64,000 bases of DNA from Amycolatopsis sp. NBC_01488. Lineage in GTDB: Bacteria > Actinomycetota > Actinomycetes > Mycobacteriales > Pseudonocardiaceae. Positions within the stretch are counted from its first letter, which is position 1. Each line of letters opens with the position of its first letter. The notes beneath the pieces were generated by a model. It saw only the letters and a list, made by a program, of their open reading frames with translations, searched no databases and had not been told where the DNA came from. Shown one piece after another: positions 7,997 through 16,401 of the stretch. The stretch is from assembly GCF_036227105.1 (NCBI RefSeq), contig NZ_CP109434.1, forward strand, positions 9,435,284 to 9,499,283. The letters run 5' to 3'. Made by a program: the position numbers and the translations under genes.

Positions 7997-10171
7997 TCAA
8001 GCCCCCGGCACCACCACCGTCGCCCCGGCCGGGCGGAACGTGTGCTCCGCCGGGTCGAACAGGTACACCTGCGCCGTCCCCACCGCGAAGTACATCGCGG
8101 TCAGCTGCAGCTTCCCGCCCGACTCCGCCGCCGCCACCGACGGATACTCGCGCAGGTGCTCCAGCTGCTGGAGGACGTTGTGCAGCGCGAGCCGATCGCC
8201 GGCCGCGTCCGGGACCGAGCCGTCCAGGGTCGCCGAGCCGGTGCGGTGGGCGCTCGGCTCCGCGTGCCGGAGCCAGACCGCCAACGGACCCGGTGGCGGT
8301 CCCTCGGCCAACGCCGCCATCGCGCCGCAGCCCGAATGGCCGCACACCACGATCTCCTCGACGCCCAGCACCCCCACCGCGTACTCGATCGACGCGTTCA
8401 TCGACGGGTCGGCCTGCCCCGGCGGCACCAGGTTGCCGATGTTGCGGATGGTGAACAGGTCGCCGGGGCCGCTCGTCGTGATCAGGTTCGGCACGATCCG
8501 GGAGTCGCCGCAGGTGATGAACAGCGTGCGGGGGCGCTGGCCGTCCGCGAGGCCGGACAGCGTGTCGCGCAGCAGCGGGGCCGCGCGGCGGTGGAACTCG
8601 GTCGCGCCGCGGCGGGTCTGCTGGGCCGGGATGCCTTCCACCGCCTGCCATTCCGACCACGGTGCGAGCCACCGCGGCACCGCCCGGCTGGCGGCCAGCC
8701 GGGACCGCGTCGGACGGCCCGCCTTGCCCTCGCCGAACCACGGGTGGCCGACCTCGTCGACGTCCACCGTGCCGCCGGCGCGTTCGTGCGCCTGCTGCCA
8801 CGTGGTGAGGCTTTCGAACGCCGCGTGGTCGAGGTAGTCGACGACCAGCTCCAGCCGCACCGGCACGCCGGCCGGGACGGCGCCGAGCACCTTCGACAGC
8901 CGCGGCACCGACAGGAACGTCAGGACGCCTTCGACGACCACGCGCCTGCTCTCGCCTTCGCTTTCGACGTGGATGCCCGACCACAGCGTGCGGCGCAGCA
9001 TCAGCACGAGCGCGAGCCCGATCCCGGCGAGGACGCCGGTGAGCAGGTCGACCACGACGACGCCGCCGAGCGTGACCAGGTAGACCGGCAGATCGCCGTG
9101 CTTGAGCACCGTTCTCAGGTGCTCGGGGTTGACGAGCTTCGCGCCGACGTGGACGAGCAGGCCGGCCAGCGCCGCCAGGGGGATGTTCTGGATCAGCCCG
9201 GCGAGCAGGACGACGAACACGAGCACCCAGACGCCGTGCAACACCGCCGATGCCCGCGTCTTCGCGCCCGCGGCGACGTTGGTCGAGCTGCGGACGATGA
9301 CGCCGGTGACCGGCAGCCCGCCGAGCGCACCGGAGACCATGTTGGCCGCGCCCTGGCCGACCAGTTCGCGGTCCAGGTTGGCGCGCGGGCCGGTGTGGAG
9401 GCGGTCGACCGCGACCGCCGAGAGCAGGCTCTCCACGCCGGCGATCAGGGCGATGGTGACGACGGCGAGCGCGAACCCGCCCCAGCTGCCCGGCAGTTGC
9501 GGGACGAGGTGGACGTTCAGCAGGTCACCGGGCAGTTCGACGCGGGGCAGCGTCATCCCGGCGAGCACCGAGACCAGCGTCGCGGTGGCGATCGCGGCCA
9601 GCGGCCCCGGCACCTTGCGGACGGCGGCCGGGAGCTTCGGCCAGAGCAGCAGGAGCGCGATGGTGAGCAGGCCGATCACGGCGGCGGAGTCGTGGTGGGC
9701 GACGATCTGGCCGGGCAGCTCGGCGATGTTCTCGAGCGCGGAGCTCTGGGCCTTGCCACCGAGGATGACGTGCAGCTGGCCGAGCACGATCGTGACGCCG
9801 ATGCCGGCCAGCATGCCGTGCACGATGGCCGGCGAGATGGCGAGCGCGGCGCGGGCGATCCGGCTCAGCCCCAGCAGGATCTGCAGCACGCCGGCGGCGA
9901 CGGTGATCGCGCAGGTGACGGCCCACCCGAACGTCTGGATGGTTTCGGCCATGACGACGGTCAGGCCGGCGGCGGGCCCGCTGACTTGCAGCGCGGACCC
10001 GCCGAGGGCACCGGCGACGACACCGCCGACGACGGCGGCGACGAGCCCGGCGGCGACCGGCGCGCCCGAAGCGAGGGCGATGCCGAGGGACAGGGGGACA
10101 GCGACGAGGAAGACGACCAGTGAGGCCGGCAGGTCGTGGCGGAGCACGGCGAGGGGTCTCATGATCACCAT
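7997..10171 (-). CDS. SulP transporter-STAS-beta-carbonic anhydrase fusion, copy 1
   Basis: A 724-residue fusion. Residues 1-400 are a SulP anion transporter with about a dozen hydrophobic helices (SLVVFLVAVPLSLGIALASG near the start, ALGGLPVTGVIVRSS in the middle). About 410-500 form a STAS domain, and about 515-720 a beta-carbonic anhydrase. The zinc-site motifs are CGDSRIVPN (about residue 553) and CGHSGCGAM (about 610), so Cys, Asp/Arg dyad, His and Cys are all present. Predicted membrane bicarbonate or anion carrier coupled to CO2/HCO3- interconversion. A close paralogue lies immediately upstream in the same direction. Between bioA and bioD, it may feed bicarbonate to biotin-dependent carboxylases and BioD; that is inference. 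Confidence 0.88.
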   Translation of the reverse strand: MVIMRPLAVLRHDLPASLVVFLVAVPLSLGIALASGAPVAAGLVAAVVGGVVAGALGGSALQVSGPAAGLTVVMAETIQTFGWAVTCAITVAAGVLQILLGLSRIARAALAISPAIVHGMLAGIGVTIVLGQLHVILGGKAQSSALENIAELPGQIVAHHDSAAVIGLLTIALLLLWPKLPAAVRKVPGPLAAIATATLVSVLAGMTLPRVELPGDLLNVHLVPQLPGSWGGFALAVVTIALIAGVESLLSAVAVDRLHTGPRANLDRELVGQGAANMVSGALGGLPVTGVIVRSSTNVAAGAKTRASAVLHGVWVLVFVVLLAGLIQNIPLAALAGLLVHVGAKLVNPEHLRTVLKHGDLPVYLVTLGGVVVVDLLTGVLAGIGLALVLMLRRTLWSGIHVESEGESRRVVVEGVLTFLSVPRLSKVLGAVPAGVPVRLELVVDYLDHAAFESLTTWQQAHERAGGTVDVDEVGHPWFGEGKAGRPTRSRLAASRAVPRWLAPWSEWQAVEGIPAQQTRRGATEFHRRAAPLLRDTLSGLADGQRPRTLFITCGDSRIVPNLITTSGPGDLFTIRNIGNLVPPGQADPSMNASIEYAVGVLGVEEIVVCGHSGCGAMAALAEGPPPGPLAVWLRHAEPSAHRTGSATLDGSVPDAAGDRLALHNVLQQLEHLREYPSVAAAESGGKLQLTAMYFAVGTAQVYLFDPAEHTFRPAGATVVVPGA

Positions 10172-10283
10172 GCAACCGGAAATCGTGTGAAATGTCCGCT
10201 ATGTGCCACCCGTTCGAGTGAACAACTCGCCATATTTAGCTTGTACGTCACAAACCAGACAGAACGTTCACGCGCCGTTAACA

Positions 10284-10336
10284 GCCATGAGGGGCCCCAT
10301 CATGGCCTCAAGCGCCGTGAAGGGGCCCCTCGTGGC
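10284..10336. terminator. Long hairpin after copy 2 of the SulP-CA gene
   Basis: GCCATGAGGGGCCCC (10284-10298) pairs with GGGGCCCCTCGTGGC (10322-10336): 15 pairs with one G-U. It begins only a few bases beyond the stop of the copy-2 gene, so it can act as a terminator for that gene and lies ahead of the copy-1 promoter. No U-run follows. Its GCCGTGAAGGG core recurs in the hairpin at 44,095, suggesting a repeated palindrome family. Confidence 0.6.
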
Positions 10337-10339
10337 TTT

Positions 10340-12559
10340 TCAGTGCTCCAGCGCACCCGCCGGGACGAACCCGCGCACCGCATCGTCCAAAAGGGACACC
10401 TGCGCGGCGCCGACGTCGAAGTACATCCCGGTCAGCCGGAGCCCGCCCAGCGCCAGCGCCGCCGCGACCACCGGGTAGCCGCGCAGGGTTTCCAGCTGCT
10501 GCACCACGTTCTGCAGCGCGAGCTGATCCGCTTCGACGCCGGGCCGTTCGCCGCCGAGCAGCAGCGGTGCCTCACGACCGCGTCGCCGCAGCGTCGCCTC
10601 GCCGTGGCGCAGCCAGCTGCCGAGCTGCACGAGCCCGTCCGGCGCCTGCCCGAGCAGCGCCTTCATCGCGCCGCACCCGGAATGCCCGCACACCACGATC
10701 TCGGCGACCCCGAGCACCCCGACGGCGTACTCGATCGCCGCGCCGACCGACGAGTCGTCGCCGTCCGCGGGCGGGACCAGGTTGCCGATGTTCCGCACCG
10801 TGAACAGGTCGCCCGGCCCGCTCGTGGTGATGAGGTTCGGCACGATCCGCGCGTCGCCGCAGGTGATGAACAGCGTGTGCGGCTGCTGGCCGTTCGCCAG
10901 GTCGCTCCACGTGTCGCGCAGCAGCGGCGCCGTGCGGCGCTGGAACTCCGAAGCACCGCGGCACAGCAGGGAACTGGCCGTGCGCTGGGCCGGCAGGACG
11001 ACGTGTTCCGCCTGCCAATCCGACCACGGCGCGAGCCACCGCGGCACGACGCGCGCGGCGACGCTGCGGCGCACGGTCGGCGCGCCCGCGGTGCCGCGCT
11101 CGAACCACGGGTGCCCGATCTCGTCCACCGTCACCGGCCCGGCGTGCGCCCGCTGCCAGCCGCGCAGGCAGTCGAACGCGGCGTGGTCGAGGTAGTCGAC
11201 GAGCAGCTCCAGCGTGACTTCGGCGTGCGGCGGCACCTCGGCGAGCACCCGGGTCAGCCGCGGCACGGACAGGAACGTCAGCGCGCCTTCGATGACGACG
11301 CGGTGGCGGTCACCGTCCCTCTCGACGTGGATGCCGGAGAAGATCATCCGCCGCAGCATCATCGCGAGCGCCAGCAGGATTCCCGCCGCGACGCCGGTCA
11401 GCAGGTTGACGGCCACCGCGCCGGCGAGCGTGACGACGCAGACGGGCAGGTCGCCGTGGCGCCGGACCTCCTTGAGCCCGTTGAGGTTCACCAGCTTCGC
11501 GCCGACGTGGACCAGCAGCGCGGCGAGCGCCGCGAGGGAGATCAGCCGCAGGAGGCCGGTGCACAGCAGGCACGCGGCGAGGATCCAGGCGCAGTGCAGG
11601 ATCGCCGACGCACGCGTGCGCGCCCCCGCCTCGTAGTTGGTCATGCTGCGCACGATGACGCCGGTGACCGGGAACCCGCCGAGCGCGCCGGCGGCGACGT
11701 TCGCCGCGCCCTGCCCGATCAGCTCACGGTCGAGATCGGTGCGCGGGCCGCCGCGCAGCTTGTCCACCGACACCGCCGACAGCAGGCTCTCCAGCCCCGC
11801 GATCAGCGCGATGGTGAGGGCGGCGAGCGCGAACCCGCCCCAACCGCCGTCCGGCAGCCGCGGCACGACGTGCAGCGCGGGCAGCCCGGCCGGGAGGTCG
11901 ACGCGCGGCAGGGTCATGCCGGTCGCGACGGACAGGCCCGTGGCCAGCGCGACCGCGGCCAGCGGCGCCGGCACGCGGCGGACGGCCTTCGGCAGCCGCG
12001 GCCACGCCAGCAGCACCGCGAGCGTGACGACGCCGACGAGCACGGCCTGGTCGTGGTGGCCGGCGATCTGCCCGGGCAGCGCCCGGATGTTGGCCAGCGC
12101 CGAGCCCTGCGCCGAACCGCCGAGGACGACGTGCAGCTGGCCGAGCACGAGCGTGACGCCGATGCCGGCGAGCAGGCCGTGCACGATGGCCGGGGACACG
12201 GCGAGCGCGGCGCGGGCGAGACGCGTCAGGCCGAAAAGGATCTGAAGCAGGCCCGCGGCGACGGTGATCGCGCAGGTGACGGGCCAGCCGTGGGTGGCGA
12301 TCGTGTCGGCCAGCACCACGGTGAGGGCGGCGGACGGGCCGCTGACCTGCAGCGGCGATCCGCCGAAGACGCTCGCGACCAGCCCGCCGACGACGGCGGA
12401 GATCAGGCCCGAGAGCAGCGGCGCCCCGGCGGCGAAGGCCACGCCGAGGGACAGGGGGACGGCGACGAGGAAGACGACCAGCGACGCGAGGACGTCGTGT
12501 TTGAGGTTCTTGAGGGACGGCGGTCCGGTGTCGTGTTCACCGCGAACGATCTCGATCAT
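10340..12559 (-). CDS. SulP transporter-STAS-beta-carbonic anhydrase fusion, copy 2
   Basis: A 739-residue paralogue of the adjacent gene with the same domain order: SulP helices, STAS-like segment, carbonic anhydrase. Zinc-site motifs are CGDARIVPN (about residue 566) and CGHSGCGAM (about 623), so catalytic residues are retained despite a Ser-to-Ala change inside the first motif. ATG 12559 (MIEIVRGEHD) is chosen because upstream codons up to 12760 look like non-coding AT-richer promoter DNA and have no family similarity. The two copies are clearly related along their whole length but diverged, so this is an old tandem duplication rather than a recent one. Separate promoters are likely, since 168 bp with a hairpin lies between them. 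Confidence 0.87.
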   Translation of the reverse strand: MIEIVRGEHDTGPPSLKNLKHDVLASLVVFLVAVPLSLGVAFAAGAPLLSGLISAVVGGLVASVFGGSPLQVSGPSAALTVVLADTIATHGWPVTCAITVAAGLLQILFGLTRLARAALAVSPAIVHGLLAGIGVTLVLGQLHVVLGGSAQGSALANIRALPGQIAGHHDQAVLVGVVTLAVLLAWPRLPKAVRRVPAPLAAVALATGLSVATGMTLPRVDLPAGLPALHVVPRLPDGGWGGFALAALTIALIAGLESLLSAVSVDKLRGGPRTDLDRELIGQGAANVAAGALGGFPVTGVIVRSMTNYEAGARTRASAILHCAWILAACLLCTGLLRLISLAALAALLVHVGAKLVNLNGLKEVRRHGDLPVCVVTLAGAVAVNLLTGVAAGILLALAMMLRRMIFSGIHVERDGDRHRVVIEGALTFLSVPRLTRVLAEVPPHAEVTLELLVDYLDHAAFDCLRGWQRAHAGPVTVDEIGHPWFERGTAGAPTVRRSVAARVVPRWLAPWSDWQAEHVVLPAQRTASSLLCRGASEFQRRTAPLLRDTWSDLANGQQPHTLFITCGDARIVPNLITTSGPGDLFTVRNIGNLVPPADGDDSSVGAAIEYAVGVLGVAEIVVCGHSGCGAMKALLGQAPDGLVQLGSWLRHGEATLRRRGREAPLLLGGERPGVEADQLALQNVVQQLETLRGYPVVAAALALGGLRLTGMYFDVGAAQVSLLDDAVRGFVPAGALEH

Positions 12560-12776
12560 GGTCGCAGGATCGCCGAAACCCCGCGAAAAGTCCGCTACGC
12601 AAGCATTTCTCGCGTTTGTTCCGTTCGGACCGATTCGGTTTTCCGGATCTTTCCGGCGAAAAACCGCCCGGGATCCTCCGCCGATCGCGTGGCACCGAGC
12701 GCGGACCGGCACGGAACGCGACGATGAGGGACCTTCGGGTCTCGCTGTGCGCGTGATCACACCCGATGTGCTGAAT

Positions 12777-14057
12777 TCACGCCTTTTCCGCCACGGCCAG
12801 CATCGCGCCGGTGATCACAGCCAGGTCGTCGTCGGTCGAGACGTACGGCGGCATCGCGTAGACGAGGTCCCGGAACGGCCGCAGCCAGGCGCCCTGCCCG
12901 GTGGCGACGTCGGTGGCCACCGCCATGTCCACCGGGTGGTCGAGCTGCAGCACGCCGATCCCGCCGAGCACCCGGACGTCGACGACCGAACCGAGGTCGC
13001 GCGCCGACGCCAGCCCGTCGAGCAGGCCCTTCTCCACGCGGCTGACGTCCTGGCGCCACGCGCCGCCGGCGAGGAGGCCCAGCGACGCGTTCGCGACCGC
13101 CGAGGCCAGCGGGTTGCCCATGAACGTCGGCCCGTGCGCGAGGACCGGCAGCGCGCCGCGGGAGATTCCCGCCGCCACCTGCGGGGTGCAGAGCGCCGCC
13201 GCCATGCTCAGGTAGCCGCCGGTCAGCGCCTTGCCGAGGCAGAGCACGTCCGGCGTCACACCCGCGTGCTCGGCCGCGAAGAACGCGCCGGTGCGGCCGA
13301 AGCCGGTCGCGATCTCGTCGAAGATCAGCAGCACGTCGTGCGCCTCGGTCAGCTCGCGCAGCGCGCGCAGGTAGGCGGGGTGGTGGAAGCGCATCCCGCC
13401 CGCGCCCTGCACGACGGGTTCGACGATCACTGCGGCCAGCTCCCCGGCGTGGGCACCGATGGCGTCCGCCAGAGTGTCCACATAGGACTGGTCGGGCGGG
13501 GTGTCGAAGCCGGACGGCGGGGCCGGCACGAAGACCTGCTCGGGCAGCACGCCGCGCCACAGCGTGTGCATGCCGCCATCGGGGTCGCACACGCTCATCG
13601 GCGTGAACGTGTCGCCGTGGTAGCCGCCGCGCCAGGTCAGCAGCCGACGCTTCTCCGGGAGCCCGCGGGAACGCTGGTACTGCAGGCACATCTTCACGGC
13701 GACCTCGACCGACACCGAGCCGGAGTCGCAGAGGAAGACGTGCTCGAGCCCGTCCGGCGTCAGGTCGACCAGGGTCTTCGCGAGGGTGATCGCGGGCTCG
13801 TGCGTGAGGCCACCGAACATGACGTGGCTCATCCGCCCGGCCTGCTCGGCGAGGGCGGCGTCGAGCACCGGGTGCCGGTAGCCGTGGACGGCCGACCACC
13901 ACGACGACATCCCGTCGACCAGCTCCCGGCCGTCGGCGAGCTTGAGCCGGACCCCGCTCGCTTCGGTCACCAGCAGCGAAGGCACCTTCGCCGGCATCGG
14001 CGCGTACGGGTGCCAGACGTGCTGGGCGTCGAGGGCGAGCAGGTCGGCGGAGTCCAT
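12777..14057 (-). CDS. bioA: Adenosylmethionine-8-amino-7-oxononanoate transaminase (BioA)
   Basis: PLP enzyme making diaminopelargonate from KAPA with SAM as amino donor. The 426-residue length and sequence fit BioA closely: HVWHPYAPM (residues 13-21), DGMSSWWSAVHGYRHP (about 47-62), FDEIATGFGRTG (about 245) and CLGKALTGGYLSMAA with the PLP lysine (about 275). GTWRGGYHGDTF-type sequence (TWRGGYHGDTFTPMS) is also present. It starts at ATG 14057 and is followed on its own strand by the SulP-CA pair, not by bioF. Cytosolic. The KAPA supplier must be encoded elsewhere. Confidence 0.95.
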   Translation of the reverse strand: MDSADLLALDAQHVWHPYAPMPAKVPSLLVTEASGVRLKLADGRELVDGMSSWWSAVHGYRHPVLDAALAEQAGRMSHVMFGGLTHEPAITLAKTLVDLTPDGLEHVFLCDSGSVSVEVAVKMCLQYQRSRGLPEKRRLLTWRGGYHGDTFTPMSVCDPDGGMHTLWRGVLPEQVFVPAPPSGFDTPPDQSYVDTLADAIGAHAGELAAVIVEPVVQGAGGMRFHHPAYLRALRELTEAHDVLLIFDEIATGFGRTGAFFAAEHAGVTPDVLCLGKALTGGYLSMAAALCTPQVAAGISRGALPVLAHGPTFMGNPLASAVANASLGLLAGGAWRQDVSRVEKGLLDGLASARDLGSVVDVRVLGGIGVLQLDHPVDMAVATDVATGQGAWLRPFRDLVYAMPPYVSTDDDLAVITGAMLAVAEKA

Positions 14058-14074
14058 TCGCCGACCCTACGACG

Positions 14075-15289
14075 TCACCGCAGCCGGACCGGCAGCGCCT
14101 CCAGCCCGTGCACCAGGGAGCTGTACCGGTAGACCAGCTCGTCCGGCTTGACGTCCAGCGCGAGGTCCGGGAACCGCGCCAGCAGGCCGGCCAGCGCGAT
14201 CTCGGCCTCCAGGCGGGCCAGGGGCGCGCCGACGCAGTAGTGGATGCCGTGGCCGAACGCCAGGTGCCCGCCCACCGCCCGCGTGACGTCGAGGCGATCC
14301 GCGTCCGGGAACCGCTCCTCGTCGCGGTTCGCGCCCAGCAACGAGATCAGCACGAACTCGCCCTCCGGGATCGTCACCTCGCCCGCCTCGACCGGCTCCG
14401 CGGTGAACCGCAGCGTGGCCAGGTGGATGGGGCCGTCGAAACGGAGGAACTCCTCGACCGCGCCCGGCATCAGCGACGGATCGGCGCGCAGCACCGCCAG
14501 CTGGTCCGGCGCCTTCAGCAGCGCCAGGACGCTGTTGGCGATCAGGTTGACCGTGGTCTCGTGCCCGGCGACCAGCAGCAGGAAGGCCATCGAGATCAGC
14601 TCTTCGCCGGACAGCGAGTCGCCGTCGTCGCTCGCGTGGACCAGGTCCGACAGCAGGTCCTCGGCCGGGTCGGCGCGCTTCCGCTCGACCAGGGCGGTGA
14701 GGTAGGTGAGCATGCTCTGCGCCGCGTGCTGCGCGTCCTCCGGCGTCGACGAGCTCAGCAGCGTCTTCGACCATGCGGAGAACTCGTTCCGGTCCTCCGG
14801 GGCGACGCCCAGCAGCTCACAGATCACCGTGATCGGCAACGGCGCGGCGAAGGACGGCACCAGGTCGGCCCGCTCCTGCCCGGCCAGCGCGTCGAGCAGC
14901 TCGGCGGTGATCTCCTCGATCCGCGGCCGCAGCCGGGCCACCGTCCGCCCGGTGAACGCCTTGTTGACCAGCTTGCGCAGCCGCGAGTGGTCCGGCGGGT
15001 CGGTGTTGAGCATGTGCCGCCCGAGCGCTTCGCCGAAGCCGCCCTGGTTCGTCGCCCCGGCCGGCAGCTTCGCCTCGAACAGCTCGTACGCGCGCCGGTT
15101 GTCCTTGTGCAGCCGGGGATCCGCGAGCAGGGCCCGCGCCGGCGCGAAGTCCGTCACGATGTAGCAGTCCAGCCCGCGCGGCATCCGGACCCGGCGCACC
15201 GGCCCGCCCGCGCGCAGCATCGCCGCGAACAGGTGCGCGTCCTGCGCGAAATCCTCGGTCACTTCCACCGACGTCATACCCGCCCCCAT
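14075..15289 (-). CDS. Cytochrome P450 (bacterial class, CYP107/105-like)
   Basis: A 404-residue soluble P450. The I-helix oxygen-binding motif AGHETT is at about residue 240, the K-helix ExxR is in the region about 280, and the heme loop is FGHGIHYCVGAPLARLE with the axial cysteine near 351. These are complete, so it should be active with a ferredoxin/reductase pair encoded elsewhere. The exact CYP family and substrate cannot be read, though CYP107/105 members commonly hydroxylate macrolides or xenobiotics. It lies 10 bp downstream of an SRPBCC gene on the same strand and is probably co-transcribed. Start is ATG 15289, or the ATG four codons later. Confidence 0.9.
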   Translation of the reverse strand: MGAGMTSVEVTEDFAQDAHLFAAMLRAGGPVRRVRMPRGLDCYIVTDFAPARALLADPRLHKDNRRAYELFEAKLPAGATNQGGFGEALGRHMLNTDPPDHSRLRKLVNKAFTGRTVARLRPRIEEITAELLDALAGQERADLVPSFAAPLPITVICELLGVAPEDRNEFSAWSKTLLSSSTPEDAQHAAQSMLTYLTALVERKRADPAEDLLSDLVHASDDGDSLSGEELISMAFLLLVAGHETTVNLIANSVLALLKAPDQLAVLRADPSLMPGAVEEFLRFDGPIHLATLRFTAEPVEAGEVTIPEGEFVLISLLGANRDEERFPDADRLDVTRAVGGHLAFGHGIHYCVGAPLARLEAEIALAGLLARFPDLALDVKPDELVYRYSSLVHGLEALPVRLR

Positions 15290-15299
15290 GCAGTCAGCC

Positions 15300-15713
15300 T
15301 CAGCGCTCGGCGAGTGCCGCCACCACGCGCTCGGTCACGTCCTGCCAGTATGCCCGCTGTTGCGCGCGCTCTTCCGCGTCCGAGAGCCATTCCTGGTGGA
15401 ACCGCAGCGTGGTCTTGGCGCCGGCGCCGCTGAGGCGCACCTGGACCGTCGAGTCGTGGTCCCAGTCGCTCGGCCGCCACGTCAGCCGCACCCGGTCGCC
15501 TTCGACGAAGCTGCGGATCTCCCCCACCGTGCCGTTCGCCGTTTCGTACTCCGCGCCCGTCTCCCTCGGCAGCTCGACGCCCGGGCCCAGCCAGATCGCG
15601 ACGCCTTCGCGGCTGACCAGGAAGTCCCACACCGTTTCGGCCGCGTACGGCAAGGTCCGCGAAACCCCGATGTTCCACCCCACATCGGCCGTCTTCCCCA
15701 CTGAAGAAGTCAT
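15300..15713 (-). CDS. SRPBCC (AHSA1-like) domain protein
   Basis: A 137-residue single-domain protein of the START/Bet v1-like superfamily. The N-terminus reads ISRTLPYAAETVWDFLVS with minor variation, followed by GLWLGPG-type sequence (IWLGPGVELP). The middle has RLTWRPSDWDHDSTVQVR and the end an amphipathic helix with HQEWLSDAEERAQQR. This is the usual AHSA1 pattern for hydrophobic ligand binding. No catalytic residues can be named. It is first in a two-gene unit with the P450, which suggests a ligand-handling or polyketide-type role, but it may equally be a general stress protein. Confidence 0.8.
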   Translation of the reverse strand: MTSSVGKTADVGWNIGVSRTLPYAAETVWDFLVSREGVAIWLGPGVELPRETGAEYETANGTVGEIRSFVEGDRVRLTWRPSDWDHDSTVQVRLSGAGAKTTLRFHQEWLSDAEERAQQRAYWQDVTERVVAALAER

Positions 15714-15777
15714 GTCCCCATCCTCCCACCGGGGTACGACAAAACCCGTCCCCGGCCCGGGTGCAGGATCTCCGACT

Positions 15778-16401
15778 GTGCGCTACCGCCCCATTTCCCC
15801 CGGCGTCCTGGCCGGCGAACTGACCGAACGCATCGACGCGCTCACCGGGCGCCGACGGATCGCGGTCGCCGTCGACGGCGCGGCGGGTGCGACGGAAACC
15901 ACCGAGCTCGCCGACGCCCTGGTCGACCCGCTGCGCCTGCGCGGCCGCGCGGCCCTGCGCGTCTCGGCCCGCGACTTCCTGCGGCCCGCGTCCCTGCGCT
16001 TCGAGCGCGGCCGCACCGACCCCGACGCCCGCTACACCGACTGGCTCGACCTCGGCGCCCTCCGCCGCGAAGTGCTCGACCCGCTGGCCGACGACGGGTC
16101 CGGCGACGTCCTGCCGTCGCTGTGGGACGCCGAACGCGACCGCGCGACCCGCGCCGAGCGCGTGCCCGTCCCCGAAGGCGGGGTCGTGCTCCTCGACGGC
16201 GAACTCCTGCTCGGCGCCGGCCTGACGTTCGACCTGACCGTGCACCTGTGGCTCTCCCCCGCCGCCCTGCGCCGGCGCGTGCCGGACGCCTGGGCGCTCC
16301 CCGCTTACGAGCGGTACGAGGCGGAGGTGGACCCGAGCGCGCTGGCCGACGTCGTCGTGCGCGTCGACGATCCGCGGCACCCGGCGCTCTACACGCCTTA
16401 G
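15778..16401 (+). CDS. Uridine kinase-like protein with degenerate P-loop
   Basis: A 207-residue protein that aligns by eye to the actinobacterial uridine kinase-like family: RIAVAVDG..., then VSARDFLRPASLRFERGR and a YTDWLDLGALRREVLDPL stretch, GGVVLLDGELLL and a final DVVVRVDDPRHP. The Walker A segment reads DGAAGATETTELAD where DGxxGAGKTTLAD is expected. The P-loop lysine and spacing are therefore lost, and kinase activity is doubtful. It begins at GTG 15778, divergent from the SRPBCC gene, and overlaps the pimB stop by four bases. It could be a pseudoenzyme or a decayed gene with an intact frame. Confidence 0.75.
   Translation: MRYRPISPGVLAGELTERIDALTGRRRIAVAVDGAAGATETTELADALVDPLRLRGRAALRVSARDFLRPASLRFERGRTDPDARYTDWLDLGALRREVLDPLADDGSGDVLPSLWDAERDRATRAERVPVPEGGVVLLDGELLLGAGLTFDLTVHLWLSPAALRRRVPDAWALPAYERYEAEVDPSALADVVVRVDDPRHPALYTP

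Noticed and set aside
7883..10123. Plus-strand frame of 746 codons opposite the SulP-CA gene
   Set aside because: Its His/Asp/Arg-rich repetitive sequence mirrors the membrane-protein codons of the minus strand; no start signal.
12560..12776. Upstream extension of the second SulP-CA protein by 67 residues
   Set aside because: The segment is AT-richer promoter-like DNA, the peptide lacks hydrophobic or family features, and ATG 12559 gives the normal SulP N-terminus.
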